Of a DNA stretch of 64,000 bases, positions 1-12,037 are shown piece by piece (the first letter of the stretch is position 1; every line of letters begins with the position of its first letter). Under the pieces are notes generated by a model. The model had not been told where the DNA came from, made no database searches, and saw only the letters and a program-made list of their open reading frames with translations. Source of the stretch: Ciona savignyi (taxonomy: Eukaryota > Chordata > Ascidiacea > Phlebobranchia > Cionidae); assembly GCA_000149265.1 (NCBI GenBank), contig CH002675.1, positions 102,423 to 166,422 of the forward strand. The letters run 5' to 3'. A program made the position numbers and the translations under genes.

Positions 1-621
1 TTATGGAATCTCCAAACCGAAGGTTTGAGCGTGAAATCGACAAAACTCAATGTTTTCTGTAGCTATTTCGGTTTGAGAAGGTCTGAATCTAAATTTGCAA
101 TTTTTGTTTTCTGCTAATATATAATAGAAAAGATCAAATACTAAAATAAACTTTACTGTAGTTAAATAGAACTATATAGCCTAGACCTACTTTTACTGGT
201 AGAAATAAAACTTCTTTTTTAAAATTTTTTTATAGAGATTTTAAGTCGTATGTTGGCACCTGTCTAATATGGGCCCCCTGTGTTCATTTGGTAACTAACG
301 GGGCTACACTTAGCATTAACAGTACTAAAGGGCTAGACTTAGCACTAACAGTCATATTATGTGTTTCACAATAAACTAAGCGGGTTTTCTAAATGCTATT
401 AATAACATGAATTGATAGTTATGCTTCCACTAAAGTAGCAAGGTGTTATTGCATTAGTATACTAGTAACTGGGTATTAAATAAAACGTAATTGCTGTAAT
501 CCAAAGTGTTAAATTAAAAAAAACAAACTACATCATAAAAGAAAAGTAATAACATTGTTTATATGGGAAGCGAATCTGGATACTGTTATCTGGCGAAATG
601 TTAATATCGAAAACGGGCCGG

Positions 622-658
622 GGCCCATTTTAGACTGCACCCTTGTCTAAAATGGGCC
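622..658. repeat. Perfect 14-bp inverted repeat (hairpin) in a repeat region
   Basis: GGCCCATTTTAGAC at 622-635 is followed nine bases later by its exact reverse complement at 645-658. Related GGGCCC-containing words occur near 268-290 and 815-830. This suggests the remains of a foldback or MITE-like repeat covering roughly 250-840, but I could not fix its ends. Confidence 0.5.
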
Positions 659-3600
659 ACTAACGAAATATTTTTCTTTGTTGATAAAATATATTTAACA
701 AAAATTATTAGAAAGTTAACATGTTATGTGTGAAGACTTTGGTATTAGGTGACACCACATGAAAAACTTAAGTCCAGCGGGCTTTATATCAGTAAAAAAT
801 CCGATTTGCAACTAAAGGGCCCATTTTACCCACTCTTCCCCTATCAATACATTTATTTATTGTTGCATTGCTTGGACATATTACAAGTCAAGCGTGTTTC
901 CAATTTAGTAATTAAATAACAGACGTAAATACAGCTCTTCATCTACAATGTAGATTCTACATAGAGATATCCGGAAATTATACTATCAAACAGGCTCAAC
1001 TAATATTTTAAAACTTATTATTGTCGATAAAAAGTTTGCAAGAAAAAATGTTATGTTTTAGTTTTAGAAAAAAAACCTGCACATAAAACATGGTCACTCT
1101 CACTAAAATTTTACTAAATGTTTTAGATCGATTGGGGTTAAATATCATGCATCTGAAACCAAATATTGGTTGGGCTGTGTTTCGAATCTAAAAAATTTAC
1201 AGTAGTCTTAGTGGGAAATTACTAAATGTTGGTGTCACTTTTACCTTGCAGAAAAATGAAGAGGGTAAGGGTAATCTGTGCACAATCAAATTATGCCTTT
1301 ACATGTACTTTGTTTGTAAGTAGGACACACAGGTGCATTTGACTGTTTATATAAATGTTTATTAAAAACTACTTTGCGTTTAAAAACACACATTGGGGTA
1401 AACCCACCACAGCATTTAACATAATTCGTTACGCGTATAATGAGAGCGACAGGTGTTAGGGTAAAAACAACCCTCGTTACATAGCGCACCTGGTCTGTAC
1501 CAAAGCAGTTTACACAACACTGTACAAAACAGTGATTCAGACACGTAACTAAACTGTTCACGCTCAAAGTTGTCGGTCTAAACCTTTCTGTGGGAAAAAT
1601 CTCGATTTTAGGCGATATGGTTCAACTTCATCATTGCAATCGAAAACAAATTTAAAGCTTACAGCGGTGTCAAATTAATATGTTTTATGGCTAAAGCAGT
1701 GGTTACAAATCTTTATACATTGGATAGGGCAAAACACACAAACCGAATGAGAAACCGAGCAATACTTTTTTACCACCACTTCACGGATCGGATTAAATAA
1801 AAGAAATAGCCGAAGTTTGGCAATTTCTCACTGAAGTGCAAATTTTTTATCTGGATCAAAATGTATATTTCTTTATTGTTTCAAAAACCAGATGAGGATT
1901 GTCCATAAAGATTAAAGCAATTAAAGTTTAAACAAAATGAGCATGCGGGATCAGGACGAACTATGCAACTCTAAAATTAGCAGCATTCAAATAAAAGGAT
2001 GAATTGTCGAAACCAAGTTTCGTTTCAAACAAAAGCTCCCAAATCCATTGAAAGGTTTTTGATTTGCAACTGAATACCACGAAAGAAAAATTCCGTACTT
2101 TCAGCAGCCCCGTAATATGAGCGTTCACGCGCAAAACACCTGTTGGTTGTGTGGGATGATCTAACTACGCTTCGTGATCGGAATGTAATGAAGACATAAA
2201 TGATTGCATGTTGCAGAGCAGCATGAATAGCATACTATTTACTCGTTTCAATATTTTGGTTTTATTTTTGAGTCGTAACCAAACGATGTTTTACTATATG
2301 ATAACGAATTTTTATTGTATACACATGAAATTGATTGTTTACCAAGATAGGTTTTAAAGTCGGAGTTTCAGTGGTCGACAAATGGAAGGTTTTTTGTATT
2401 GAGCACATGTTTAGGAAGGTTGCTCTGATCGTCGGCTGCACAACCTGAATAAACTTTCACCCAAATCAATCTGCATAACTGCGACATAGGCGTACTTGCT
2501 CGTACTGAATTTGCAAAAAAAATAATTAACGTAAATAATCTTCATTGTACATTTTAGGTGTATCCGAGCCACGAAAATCCACATAAGAATGCAGCCCATC
2601 TGGCACGGCACTCTCGGTTACCCAAGTGCGCGCATCTTAGCAAGCTTAAATTTCCTCGTCTTTGCACGCAAAAGCGACGTAATTAAGCAGGGGTACAATA
2701 AGTAGGAAGTGAAATAGGAACCGCGTCCACAAACAGCAAGATTCTACATCTTGCAATTGAAGCAAGCGGACCATATACAAGCCAACCGGATGCGCAGTTG
2801 TCAGTGATTTAAGGGGCAAGTGTTGCCAGATAGAAATTTCATTTGGATAGATAAACTTACTAAATTAAAATCGCAGACAACGGTAAAAAATAACCCACAT
2901 TAAGCTCCCTATCTCAAAATAAAACTGTTAAAAGTGTGATATGGTTATTTAATTATAAGGACATTCCTGTTTTTTTGGAAATCCCATAGCACTGCGCATA
3001 GAAAAAAAATGTGAGGAAAAAAACAACACTTACGGCAACCCCACTGTACGCATCCGATAATTGCCGGTTTGAAGTATTTTTAACCACTAATCCTACAAAT
3101 GAGCATTAATCGAGAAAAACATATTTATTACTTTTCTATATAATATTTGCAATTTTGTAAAAGCCTGTACGCATAATTAAAAATAGAAGATTCTTACTTT
3201 ACAATATGGATCTCAAACCAATATATTTTGCAAATTTCTAAAATATACTATTTTTAAAACATGTTTATAGTTTGTAGTGTCTATATTAGCATAAAATTAA
3301 TTATTTTTAACAACAGGAAGAGAATGGTGCCTGATTACAACGACAGAAGTGGTGCATGTCTAAGTTACCCAGTGTTGTGTTATGTAGGGTTAAAGTCCGT
3401 AAGGCGATCGGTGTAAAACTTACCACCACATTGTTTTCTTGCACTTGACCTTAAACCCTTCCGTGCAGTCTTATCTGCGTCAAACTCTTCAAATAGGAAA
3501 CTACGGATTCAAATGGATTTGGCTGGAAGTTTTTAACGGTTTGAACATTTTGATTCCTTTGTTGATGGGTTTCTCCATTCGGACGTCCGTGTGAGGATTT

Positions 3601-3924
3601 TAATCGAAGTATTTACACGAACTATTGGACGTAAAGCAAGTAAGAAAATTAGCATGAAATACTAAAATAATATTAATTTTTCTTTCGTTGATAGTAACAA
3701 TAAGCAGTACGCATACTCCGTAGTTGTAATTAGAAAACAAAAAAAAGAACATAAAATCTGAAACCAAATTTCTCACCAAAAAGACCGAATTTTTCGCCCG
3801 TTACCGACTTAAATATGTTAATGCTAACCGAAGATACCACTTATGGAACAGTGTAACTTAACCCTAACCAAGCGGAAGCTTAACTTAAACCCGGGTGTTC
3901 GGCTGAAAATGGTGTGCATGAATC

Positions 3925-4374
3925 CAGGGCCGGTTTTAGGCCGATTTGACCGATTAGATCGAATTGGGCCCCGCACCTTGAAGGGGCCCCGCGCTAGCGG
4001 GGGTCTTTCTGTATTACGAGGTTTAAAATAAAAAGTGAAATAATATTCTTTCTCATAATATCAATTTGTTATGCATCGTAACTAAGTCAAAGTTATATTT
4101 CTGTGTCTGCCTGTTACGTCATAATGAATATGGTTGCTAAACAATACATATTATATGTTTGGAAGTAAAACAATATATCGTAAATAAGCATCCACATTAC
4201 CTTTAATTTGTTTTATAGCGAGTATTAAATGTCTATTTTTGTAGTTTGTATGTATGTATGTACTGACTGGTATGTATTTTATGATATATAAACACCCATA
4301 AATTTTGCTATGAAGAGTAGGGGCTCCGCCATCCCATTTCTAATTGGGCCCCGCGGTCCCTAGCACCGGGCCTG
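3925..4374. mobile_element. hAT-type MITE with 8-bp target-site duplication
   Basis: The 450-bp element starts CAGGGCCGG and ends CCGGGCCTG, which are near-perfect short inverted termini. It is flanked directly by CATGAATC on both sides (3917-3924 and 4375-4382). An 8-bp duplication and CAG...CTG termini are typical of hAT DNA transposons. The inside is AT-rich with GC-rich ends and codes for nothing recognisable, so this is a non-autonomous copy. Confidence 0.85.
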
Positions 4375-6176
4375 CATGAATCGAGAGTAGACTCTGCCAC
4401 GGCGCATTGACTTCGACATTTCAACGTGAACCGTAAACATGTGATCCGATTAAGCTGAAAATACGTTCTCACGGTCGACGCTTTATCACTTTGATTGATG
4501 GATTTAAGCAAACAAGTAAAATAATAAATGTATTGTATAATGAATAACCTGAAATTACTGCAAATAACAATTTGAATTCGTATACATCGATTTATTATGG
4601 GCTCTCTTTGATTTTGAATGGAACACATTTTGAATTTACTCCGTTTTTTACCATTATTAAAATCGAATTTCGCTTAGACTCTGGATGTATAAGTGTTTTT
4701 ATATAGAACAGTAATTTGTTCCATAAATCTGATACTGCTCTGAAAATATGGACCAATGATACTGTACGAAAGTTTTTAATCTTCAACCGACTGTATAAAC
4801 CAAAACTGTAAATCCAGTATGTAAATAGTGGAGTTAGAATTCTGTTTTAAAAAAGTGTCAAAAAGTAAAAATTATTCATGTTCTGCGAAATTAATCAAAA
4901 TACGTATACCTTATTTTGGATGTTGAAGTCACTTATTGGTACAAACTACATGTAACCTCAGTTTCATTTCTGGTGATGTAAATTTCAAGAGTTTTTTATG
5001 TAAAATGTAAAAATACAACTAATTTTAACCAATTACAAGATGAAGCGGCCAAGTCGTATGTATTGTCATGTTTTGTATGTATAAAATAAATATTTTAAAG
5101 TAACAGTAATTTAGACGCATCACACTAATTTAGTTACATGAAAGATTGAATCGCGTGTGAGTGGTGATCAGTGGGTTAGAATGCCGTGCACTAGATGCGT
5201 CATGTGATATTAACCACTTAACACTTTCGGGACAAGAGAAGTGATAGGTTCAAGCACAAATCAACCTTGTACATAAGGTGTAATGTTACAATATGCAGAA
5301 GCACAACTGTGCCGTAACAACGGGTTTAAGTTAAAGAAGGATTTTAACCGACCCCGTGTGTTGCAAAGATGGACAGGTGATGTGCTTTACTGAATTGTCA
5401 AGCGTGATATGTGTTTAAGTGCATGAAAAGATTGGTAAACATTTATAACAAATCAATATACAGATAACCAAACAAAGAAGTGGTGTTAGATGTAGTAGCA
5501 ATTTACCACAGAGGGTTACGCGAATAGACTGGTGGAGGATTTGCAACTTTTATATTTCGAACAGGTTTACGATATAAGTGTGTGTGGCAGTTCTCGTTAA
5601 GACGTCGGAAAAGTTGTTGTTTTGAAACTAATAGACGTTAAGCTGCTTGTTCAGTTTCTGGTGTGTTGACGTACTACTGCTTGACTGGTGGTGTAAAACA
5701 TGAAAACTGTCACCGTGTTGGGTTACAATGATGTGAACTAAACAATACAGTTGCAAATATAAATATAACTCGCCAGATGGCGTTGTCCAGCCACGATTAA
5801 AACAGATAGGACGGTAGGTTAATTGACGTACTGTCGTTCGGCCGAATGGTAAACGCGACCGATACATATACCAATTCTATACAAAAACGGTCTTGAAGTC
5901 GAGCCCAATTAAAAAAAGAATTTAATTTCCTTTTAAAACTAAGTTTAGCCAACGCATTCCTGAGTTGTTCAAATCGTTATATAGACTAATTAAAACTTAT
6001 ATGTTAATAAAAAAAATATCGATAAAATATATGTATGTATACAAATAGTTGACCATTTCCACGCTTAGTTGGTGTTGCATACTATTTTAGTTATAGGAAA
6101 ATGCAAAGAGCGTTACCAAATGGGAAATCGTGAGAATACATCGCGAATGCGTAAGAAGATGTTTTCACACAATAAG

Positions 6177-6305
6177 TAATCATCAGATTATCTCGCGTCT
6201 ACCGTCGGTTAACCGGAGCTACTCTAGTACGTTGTGCATGAATTAAACGTTACTTTAGTTTAGAACCCTTTAATAGTCTAGGTTCGAGCAATGTCCGCTG
6301 GGTAG
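6177..6305 (-). repeat. Decayed fragment of the tRNA-derived SINE
   Basis: The + strand reads as the reverse complement of the SINE body seen intact at 22006-22311. It includes a diverged version of the segment running from the CAGATYACCTCGCGCC block to the GCAATGTCCG block. The head and the tail are missing or unrecognisable. Confidence 0.6.
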
Positions 6306-9300
6306 CTTTAAAGGCCAGATTTTAACCCTTCGGCTAAAGGGCGAGACACCAACCTACCAAGCTATTTGGTTGGGCATTTAACTAAAAAAAAAATTATTGC
6401 ACATAACTGGAAATTACATAGCCAAATACCAATAAAACAGTAAAAAAATGTAAAATAAAACGTTGGCCTAATGTGTAATGTTTTAATTGCGATATATAAT
6501 ATTTTGTCGAAACATTCAGTTTAACATTTAAGCCGTTTGTTAATTTTGTAACAGATTTATAAAACAATTATTGGAGAAGAAGGTCTATAATTCAAGTACG
6601 AACAAAGGTAATGTTGGTTGTCCTAGCTCGTTCTAGTCTAATATATTCGTAAACTTTGCGGAATAAATGTTTAAAAAAACAAAGGCAAAGGTCATTCAAT
6701 GTATATGCATGTACGACATCGCTTCGTCAAAGCGGTGGCTTAAAATGGGTCGGTAAATAAATTTGTAAGTAACAACAATATATTATACAACTTATGCATC
6801 CGGTTTTCTTTTAAACACGATTTTTGTAAAACGTGTAACATTAGTCATCGACCTATGTCACTTGTACTAACTTAAAGGCCGCTGGTTATGACTATAAAAT
6901 ACAACTTTAAAATATAAATTCTTTATAAGGGTAAACTCCGAACCACATTCAGATTTAAATAGGACGTGTTTAGATAATGTTTACCATGTATTGTCAGGGA
7001 ATAAGCTGTTGCACAAATGACACCTGCATTCAAAGGATATCCACCAAACGTTAACAGAAATCATATCAAACAGAACTATCGCATTGTTTAATTAATAGCA
7101 TTGTGCCTTTAGGATTTAAAGCTTTGTCTAATTAAAAGGAACGGAAGCGGTTAAAACATCTATCACAGGTGCCTAACGTTTTAAAACTGTATCTATATGG
7201 TGAGTATTGTGCAAGGTTTGCATTGGATTATTGAAAATCTGTTTAACTGAATTGAGCGGATTGACAAGCAACGGGTATTGTTTAAAATTTCGTCCGTTTG
7301 GTCGCAGGAAAATGCGCAGTTTTGATGGACAGTATAATACTAATGATTCAGAGATGCTTTCCACGAATGTAGCTCTCGTATCGTGTTCTCAGAAGTGACA
7401 ACAATGAGACGACGGATATAAATGTTGAATGAATGCATATCTCTGCGTGAGAGAGGATACATAGCGCTTATGTATTTTTCAAAAACTCTGATATCCCAGT
7501 AGCAAACACGAGAAATGATTTCGCAGGAAATTACATCGATCAAGATAGACCGGAAATTCCAGCAATCTCGCTCATGCAACTTCAAACTTTGAAATAAGAA
7601 ATCGAAACAGCTGGCATCGAAAAAGTGATGCTTAATATAAGTCAAAGCATATATTCGGTTTTGATAACCTATAATATTTAATGCGAAATGAACTGTCGTG
7701 GAGCATATAACGTATACCTGGAAGTTTATTTAAAAACACATTGGCGGTCTCGAGTAGTTTATCTAATCGCTTCTGTACATATATAGCTTTTAAGCTTTCA
7801 ATTTTGCTTATAAAGGCTAACATTGCTATATGAACAAGAACTTCAAATTATGGAAACAATTCGTAAATAATTGTGAATCAAATAACGAGAAGGTGTGAAT
7901 GGCAAGTTGGATTTTATTACAATTATATTTAATCAGGATCTGTTGTTGTTTCACAGTAAACGATACAAACGAAAGCAAACACATTGACTCCAGAATAAAT
8001 AAACAATTATTTTTTTATTTAACTTAACCGATAAAGTAAAGTCTACGTTTATAACGAAACAAAAAGTGCGATAAGCATTTCCGCATGATAAAAATCATGC
8101 GACTGCCATATCTCCGACAATATAACGTTGTACTATCTCAAACACCACGGTGATAAATCGTTTCCTCGCTGCAGGAGCTTGCATAAATACACAATTAAAC
8201 TGCAACAACTCGAGATAAGAAGTCCTGCCCTTGATAAGAAAGTATTAAACACAAATATCATATCGTAGCTTGCTTTCATCAGTGCGTTGCTTAACTTTAA
8301 ATTACCCGTATTCCACGATTTTCACTTTAAAAACATACAAAGCAGTTATAACACCACATGTTAAATCCAATACATAATGTGCGGTAGCAGTTGAAACCCG
8401 ATCGCGTGCAGCACGTGCTCCAGAGCGACTTCTTTGCGTTAGTTCTGAGCTTGTCCACCCACAGATAAAATTAGTAATAACTATACTAAGCTCAAATGAG
8501 CATTATGGAGTTTGCTATCATGTCTCTACGATTTGTAATATTCCACAGCAAACAATGTTAACTGTTTTAATTTCGAAGAGGTATGTTTTGATCGCTAAAT
8601 CAGGTTTGTCCTTGAATACTGAGAAAATACGCAATACGGGTTAAAATAGTTTAGGCCTGTAAATGGGAACGCATTTTCGTCTCAACGGTTTGAACGTGGT
8701 TGCTTGACTAAATATGTGCATTTGGCATATAAGAAAAAGTGAGAATGCTGGGTCAAAATAAGTTTGACTAAACGCTGCAGAAACAAAAGTCGCATACGTC
8801 GTGGAACACCAGCATCTGTTTGGGATGCGAGAGAACGCGAGAGGGGATAGTAAAAAAGGCATTAACTTCATCTGAAGTGAGAGGAAACGGCAGGGAAGGC
8901 GAATAGAAAAAGAAGGCATTAGGCGAGATAATTACGAGGCAGGTATATATTTGCAGGACACCCGCTGTCATTTAAACGATCGACCCCACGTTGCTTTCTA
9001 CGTGATTTATTTTGAAGCTTTATTAACGAAAGTGTAGGTACAGTCAACGTTAGTTTCATCCGGAAAGAATAATAAGCATTTCTCCGATGAAATACGAGTG
9101 CTTAGTATGACTTAAGCAAGATATTTAGAATTTTACAATATTATTGTACAAAACCAGTCGTTTACATTGTAGTGATAACAGGACAGATTTGCAGGAAAAC
9201 CGATGGATTATTTTTTTGCGTTAACACGTTATGGACTTTAAAACGTGGCAAATATGACGTTGGCGCTGGTATCAAGGAGCAAGAAACCACATGATAATTT

Positions 9301-9367
9301 AGTTTCCATTAATAACCGTTTTACTTTTAGATTTTATTCGAGATAAGAAAAAAATCGTTGAATAAAA

Positions 9368-11475
9368 ATGACCGAAGCGATATTGTTTCGACAAAAAAAC
9401 TCGGCGGAAAAAGTCTCACATTCTGACCAAGAACTATTCGAGGCAGATGAAAATCACAATGATATTTCAATAGACTGCGTCGCAAATGGAAATTCTCCTC
9501 GCAGAGTCACACGACCGAACACCTTTCAAACCTCACCAGGAAAACACAAGCAACGAAGAAGCGATTTCTCAGTGAAGTATTTACTAGATCAAAGCGCAAC
9601 ATCACCGTCTGACAGCGGCTACAGTAGCGGTAGTCCAAGTCCAGATCAAACTGCAAACGCTAGTACTGCATCCAGCTGTAATCTTGAAAATACGTCATCT
9701 ATAAATTTAGAAAATTCTAGAGTCTTCCATGCAAATCATACAACTAAAATTTCTGAAGATCCTTTGCCTACAGCCATGTTTCCAATCTACTACCAAAGAT
9801 TGCTGTATGCCATGAACACGCATTTTCTAGCACGGCATTCAGGATGCCGAACAAGCGATTCCTTTGCCGGGTGTGGAGATGTAAAATTACCGCAACCGCC
9901 TGTTGTTTTACCCGATGTCCACAACGAACGACCGAAATCAATGCAAAACACAGATACTCACTTAAAAAATAAATCAGAAAGGAACACAATTAAAGACTGT
10001 CAAAGTGAAGCGCTCAATTTGTCACTTGAAAGTATGAAAATTCAAGCGGAATATAAAGCAACAAGCTCTGTTAAGTTCGAAAACAATACAACCACCTTTC
10101 ATAACTCACAAAAGCATTACGCCACATCCAACATCGGGCGCAAAGAAATCAAACAGCCGAAAGAAACATCGCCACAACCGACACACATGCCAGGTCCTGC
10201 TTCTTCTTTTCGATCGGATTTATATATGATGCAGATGGGAAAGTTACTATGGGAAAACGCAGTGCGCAAAGCAACGGCCCCAACAAGCAACTTTGCCCTA
10301 ACTTACACGGAGCGTCTTCAACGATACATGAGCGCAGCTGTAGCAAACGGTCGACCTGAGGCCTTTAACTCCACAAAGTACCCAGTCCCCTTCCCAGGGG
10401 TATTGCCACAATTTCCAATGAACAACGGTCTGTCAATAGATGCATCAAAACCTTACCCAGGTACGTTACACATTTTAAATTAATTTCTGCGTCGTAAACG
10501 CGTATTTGTAAATGGCAAAATTAGCATTTTTCTCCAGACGGTATACTGCAGTAGCCTATAAATATATATTCATTATACCAACAAAAATATGCATATTTCA
10601 AAATTATTACAGATATCGGCAATAGATCATATCTGGGTCCGCATCGACCGGGAAAACGGAGTCCAGCAGAATCCAAAACGGCCGTTGGATCTTCAATAAG
10701 TTTTCAAGAACGTACTGGATCCAAAATGTCACCAGAAAGCTCGATGTTCCAACGAAATGATTTTTCTACCAACCAAATTTCGCCTAAAAGTGTTTCTCCT
10801 GTCAACAGCGTCGCAAGTAACAGGTAGGAAGCTCTATCATTAAGTTTGGAGACGATTTTTTGTTCTTGCTACTTAGCAGTAGCTTAACGTCCATTTTCCA
10901 TGAACCAGTGAATCAAGTTACAACATGAGCGGTAGATGCAAGCGCGGTCCAAATTCCGGCTACAAGTCCCTGCCATATCCACTTCGCAAAGAAAATGGAA
11001 AGATAGTCTACGAGTGCAACGTTTGTTTTAAGCGGTTCGGACAACTGTCCAATTTAAAAGTAAGTGTATTATTTAATCCAACGTGTTACTTGTAATACTA
11101 AATATCGTGTTTATTCAGGTTCATTTGCGAGTTCACACCGGTGAAAGACCGTTCAAATGCGCCACTTGCGCGAAAGGATTCACCCAGTTGGCTCATCTGC
11201 AGAAACACAACCTCGTGCACACCGGTGAAAAACCACACGAATGTGGCGTCTGCAACAAACGATTCAGCTCGACCAGCAATTTGAAAACTCATATGAGATT
11301 GCACAGCAGGTAGGATTAACAATGAAGCAAAATAGAAACGCCATATTTACACGTTTGTCTCCACAGCAACGAGTACACATGCGGTTTGAACTCGGTTCTT
11401 GGCGTCCCGTCATCACTGCAGACTGCGCTTCAGTTCCACTCCAACCAGTCACCAACTCTCATGAGGTGGTATTAG
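9368..11475 (+). CDS. Prdm1-r: PRDM1/Blimp-1-related C2H2 zinc-finger repressor, paralogue 1
   Basis: Five exons: 9368-10460, 10613-10823, 10909-11059, 11119-11309 and 11367-11475 (TAG). All junctions are GT-AG and phases agree; the product is 584 aa. The start is the first ATG of the long open frame, in an A-rich context (AAAAATGACC). Three C2H2 fingers lie at about residues 469-491, 497-519 and 525-547, joined by TGERP and TGEKP linkers. Their helix cores [14 protein letters not shown] and STSNLKTH are the PRDM1/Blimp-1 signature. No PR/SET domain is present. The first 460 residues are Ser/Asn-rich and look disordered. They carry an eh1-like FSVKYLL (67-73), a DSGYSS degron-like motif (82-87) and a CtBP-like ALNLS (215-219). 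The role, a DNA-binding repressor, is inferred from the family. Ciona literature, as I recall it, describes a pair called Prdm1-r.a/.b (BZ1/BZ2); I cannot say which copy this is. Confidence 0.9.
10909..11309 (+). CDS. Prdm1-r: Zinc-finger exons 3 and 4 of Prdm1-r paralogue 1
   Basis: Exon 3 (10909-11059) ends inside finger 1 directly after the NLK of its helix. Exon 4 (11119-11309) supplies the two zinc-binding histidines of finger 1 and all of fingers 2 and 3. The 59-bp intron between them is bounded by AAAgtaagt and ttattcagGTT. Paralogue 2 has the same split, so the intron position predates the duplication. Exon 5 then adds a short tail beginning SNEYTC, which may be the remnant of a fourth finger. 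Confidence 0.9.
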
Positions 11476-12031
11476 GTAAGCACATATAAGTATCGCAATA
11501 ATACCAAGGTTTCTGCTATTGTCGAAATACGGAAGTTTTTCGGGCCATCCGCAATTGCCGGTAACCAAAGCTTTAGGTCCTTTCTTTAATTAAGTCATAT
11601 CAATTGGGGCCATGTTAAATTAAAGTTGTGGGTGACAAATACAGTAACATCCGTAGCTAAATGTTTTAATTAAAATATATAGGCTACAATACAATGGCTA
11701 CATATGTGACGCGGTAATATGACAAATGATAAAAATGTGTTTCTAGTCAGATCCACTTAAATAAGATTATTTTACCACAATTTTAATATAACACTTATAT
11801 TATGTGCAGAAACTAAACAAAAACAGAAGAAAACAGCAAATCCCATCCATTTTTGGTTGACAATCCAATTTAAAAGTTCCTATAGCGATTATTTTGCCTT
11901 TATGCCATTTTGTAGACTTCTTTAACCTAGTATATAGCGTGCCACTGTTACTTAAAATGCCTAACGTTTTTTGGACGAATTTACGTTTTTTTTTCTTTTT
12001 ATTGTGGGATCAGACTCTTTTGTAGTTCCCA

Positions 12032-12037
12032 AATAAA
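12032..12037 (+). promoter_or_regulatory. Candidate poly(A) signal of Prdm1-r paralogue 1
   Basis: This is a canonical AATAAA about 560 bases after the TAG stop at 11475. It was chosen only by motif and position. Given the AT-rich background, chance occurrence is quite possible. Confidence 0.3.

Larger units (their letters stand above)
1..9367. other. 5' flank of the first PRDM1-related gene, no gene recognised
   Basis: I see no convincing coding exon here on either strand. The open frames are short, most begin at GTG or TTG rather than ATG, and none resembles a known family. The stretch holds a perfect hairpin near 622-658, a hAT-type MITE at 3925-4374 and a decayed reverse-oriented SINE near 6177-6305. 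Cis-regulatory DNA for the downstream developmental gene is expected here, but I cannot point to specific enhancers. Confidence 0.6.
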
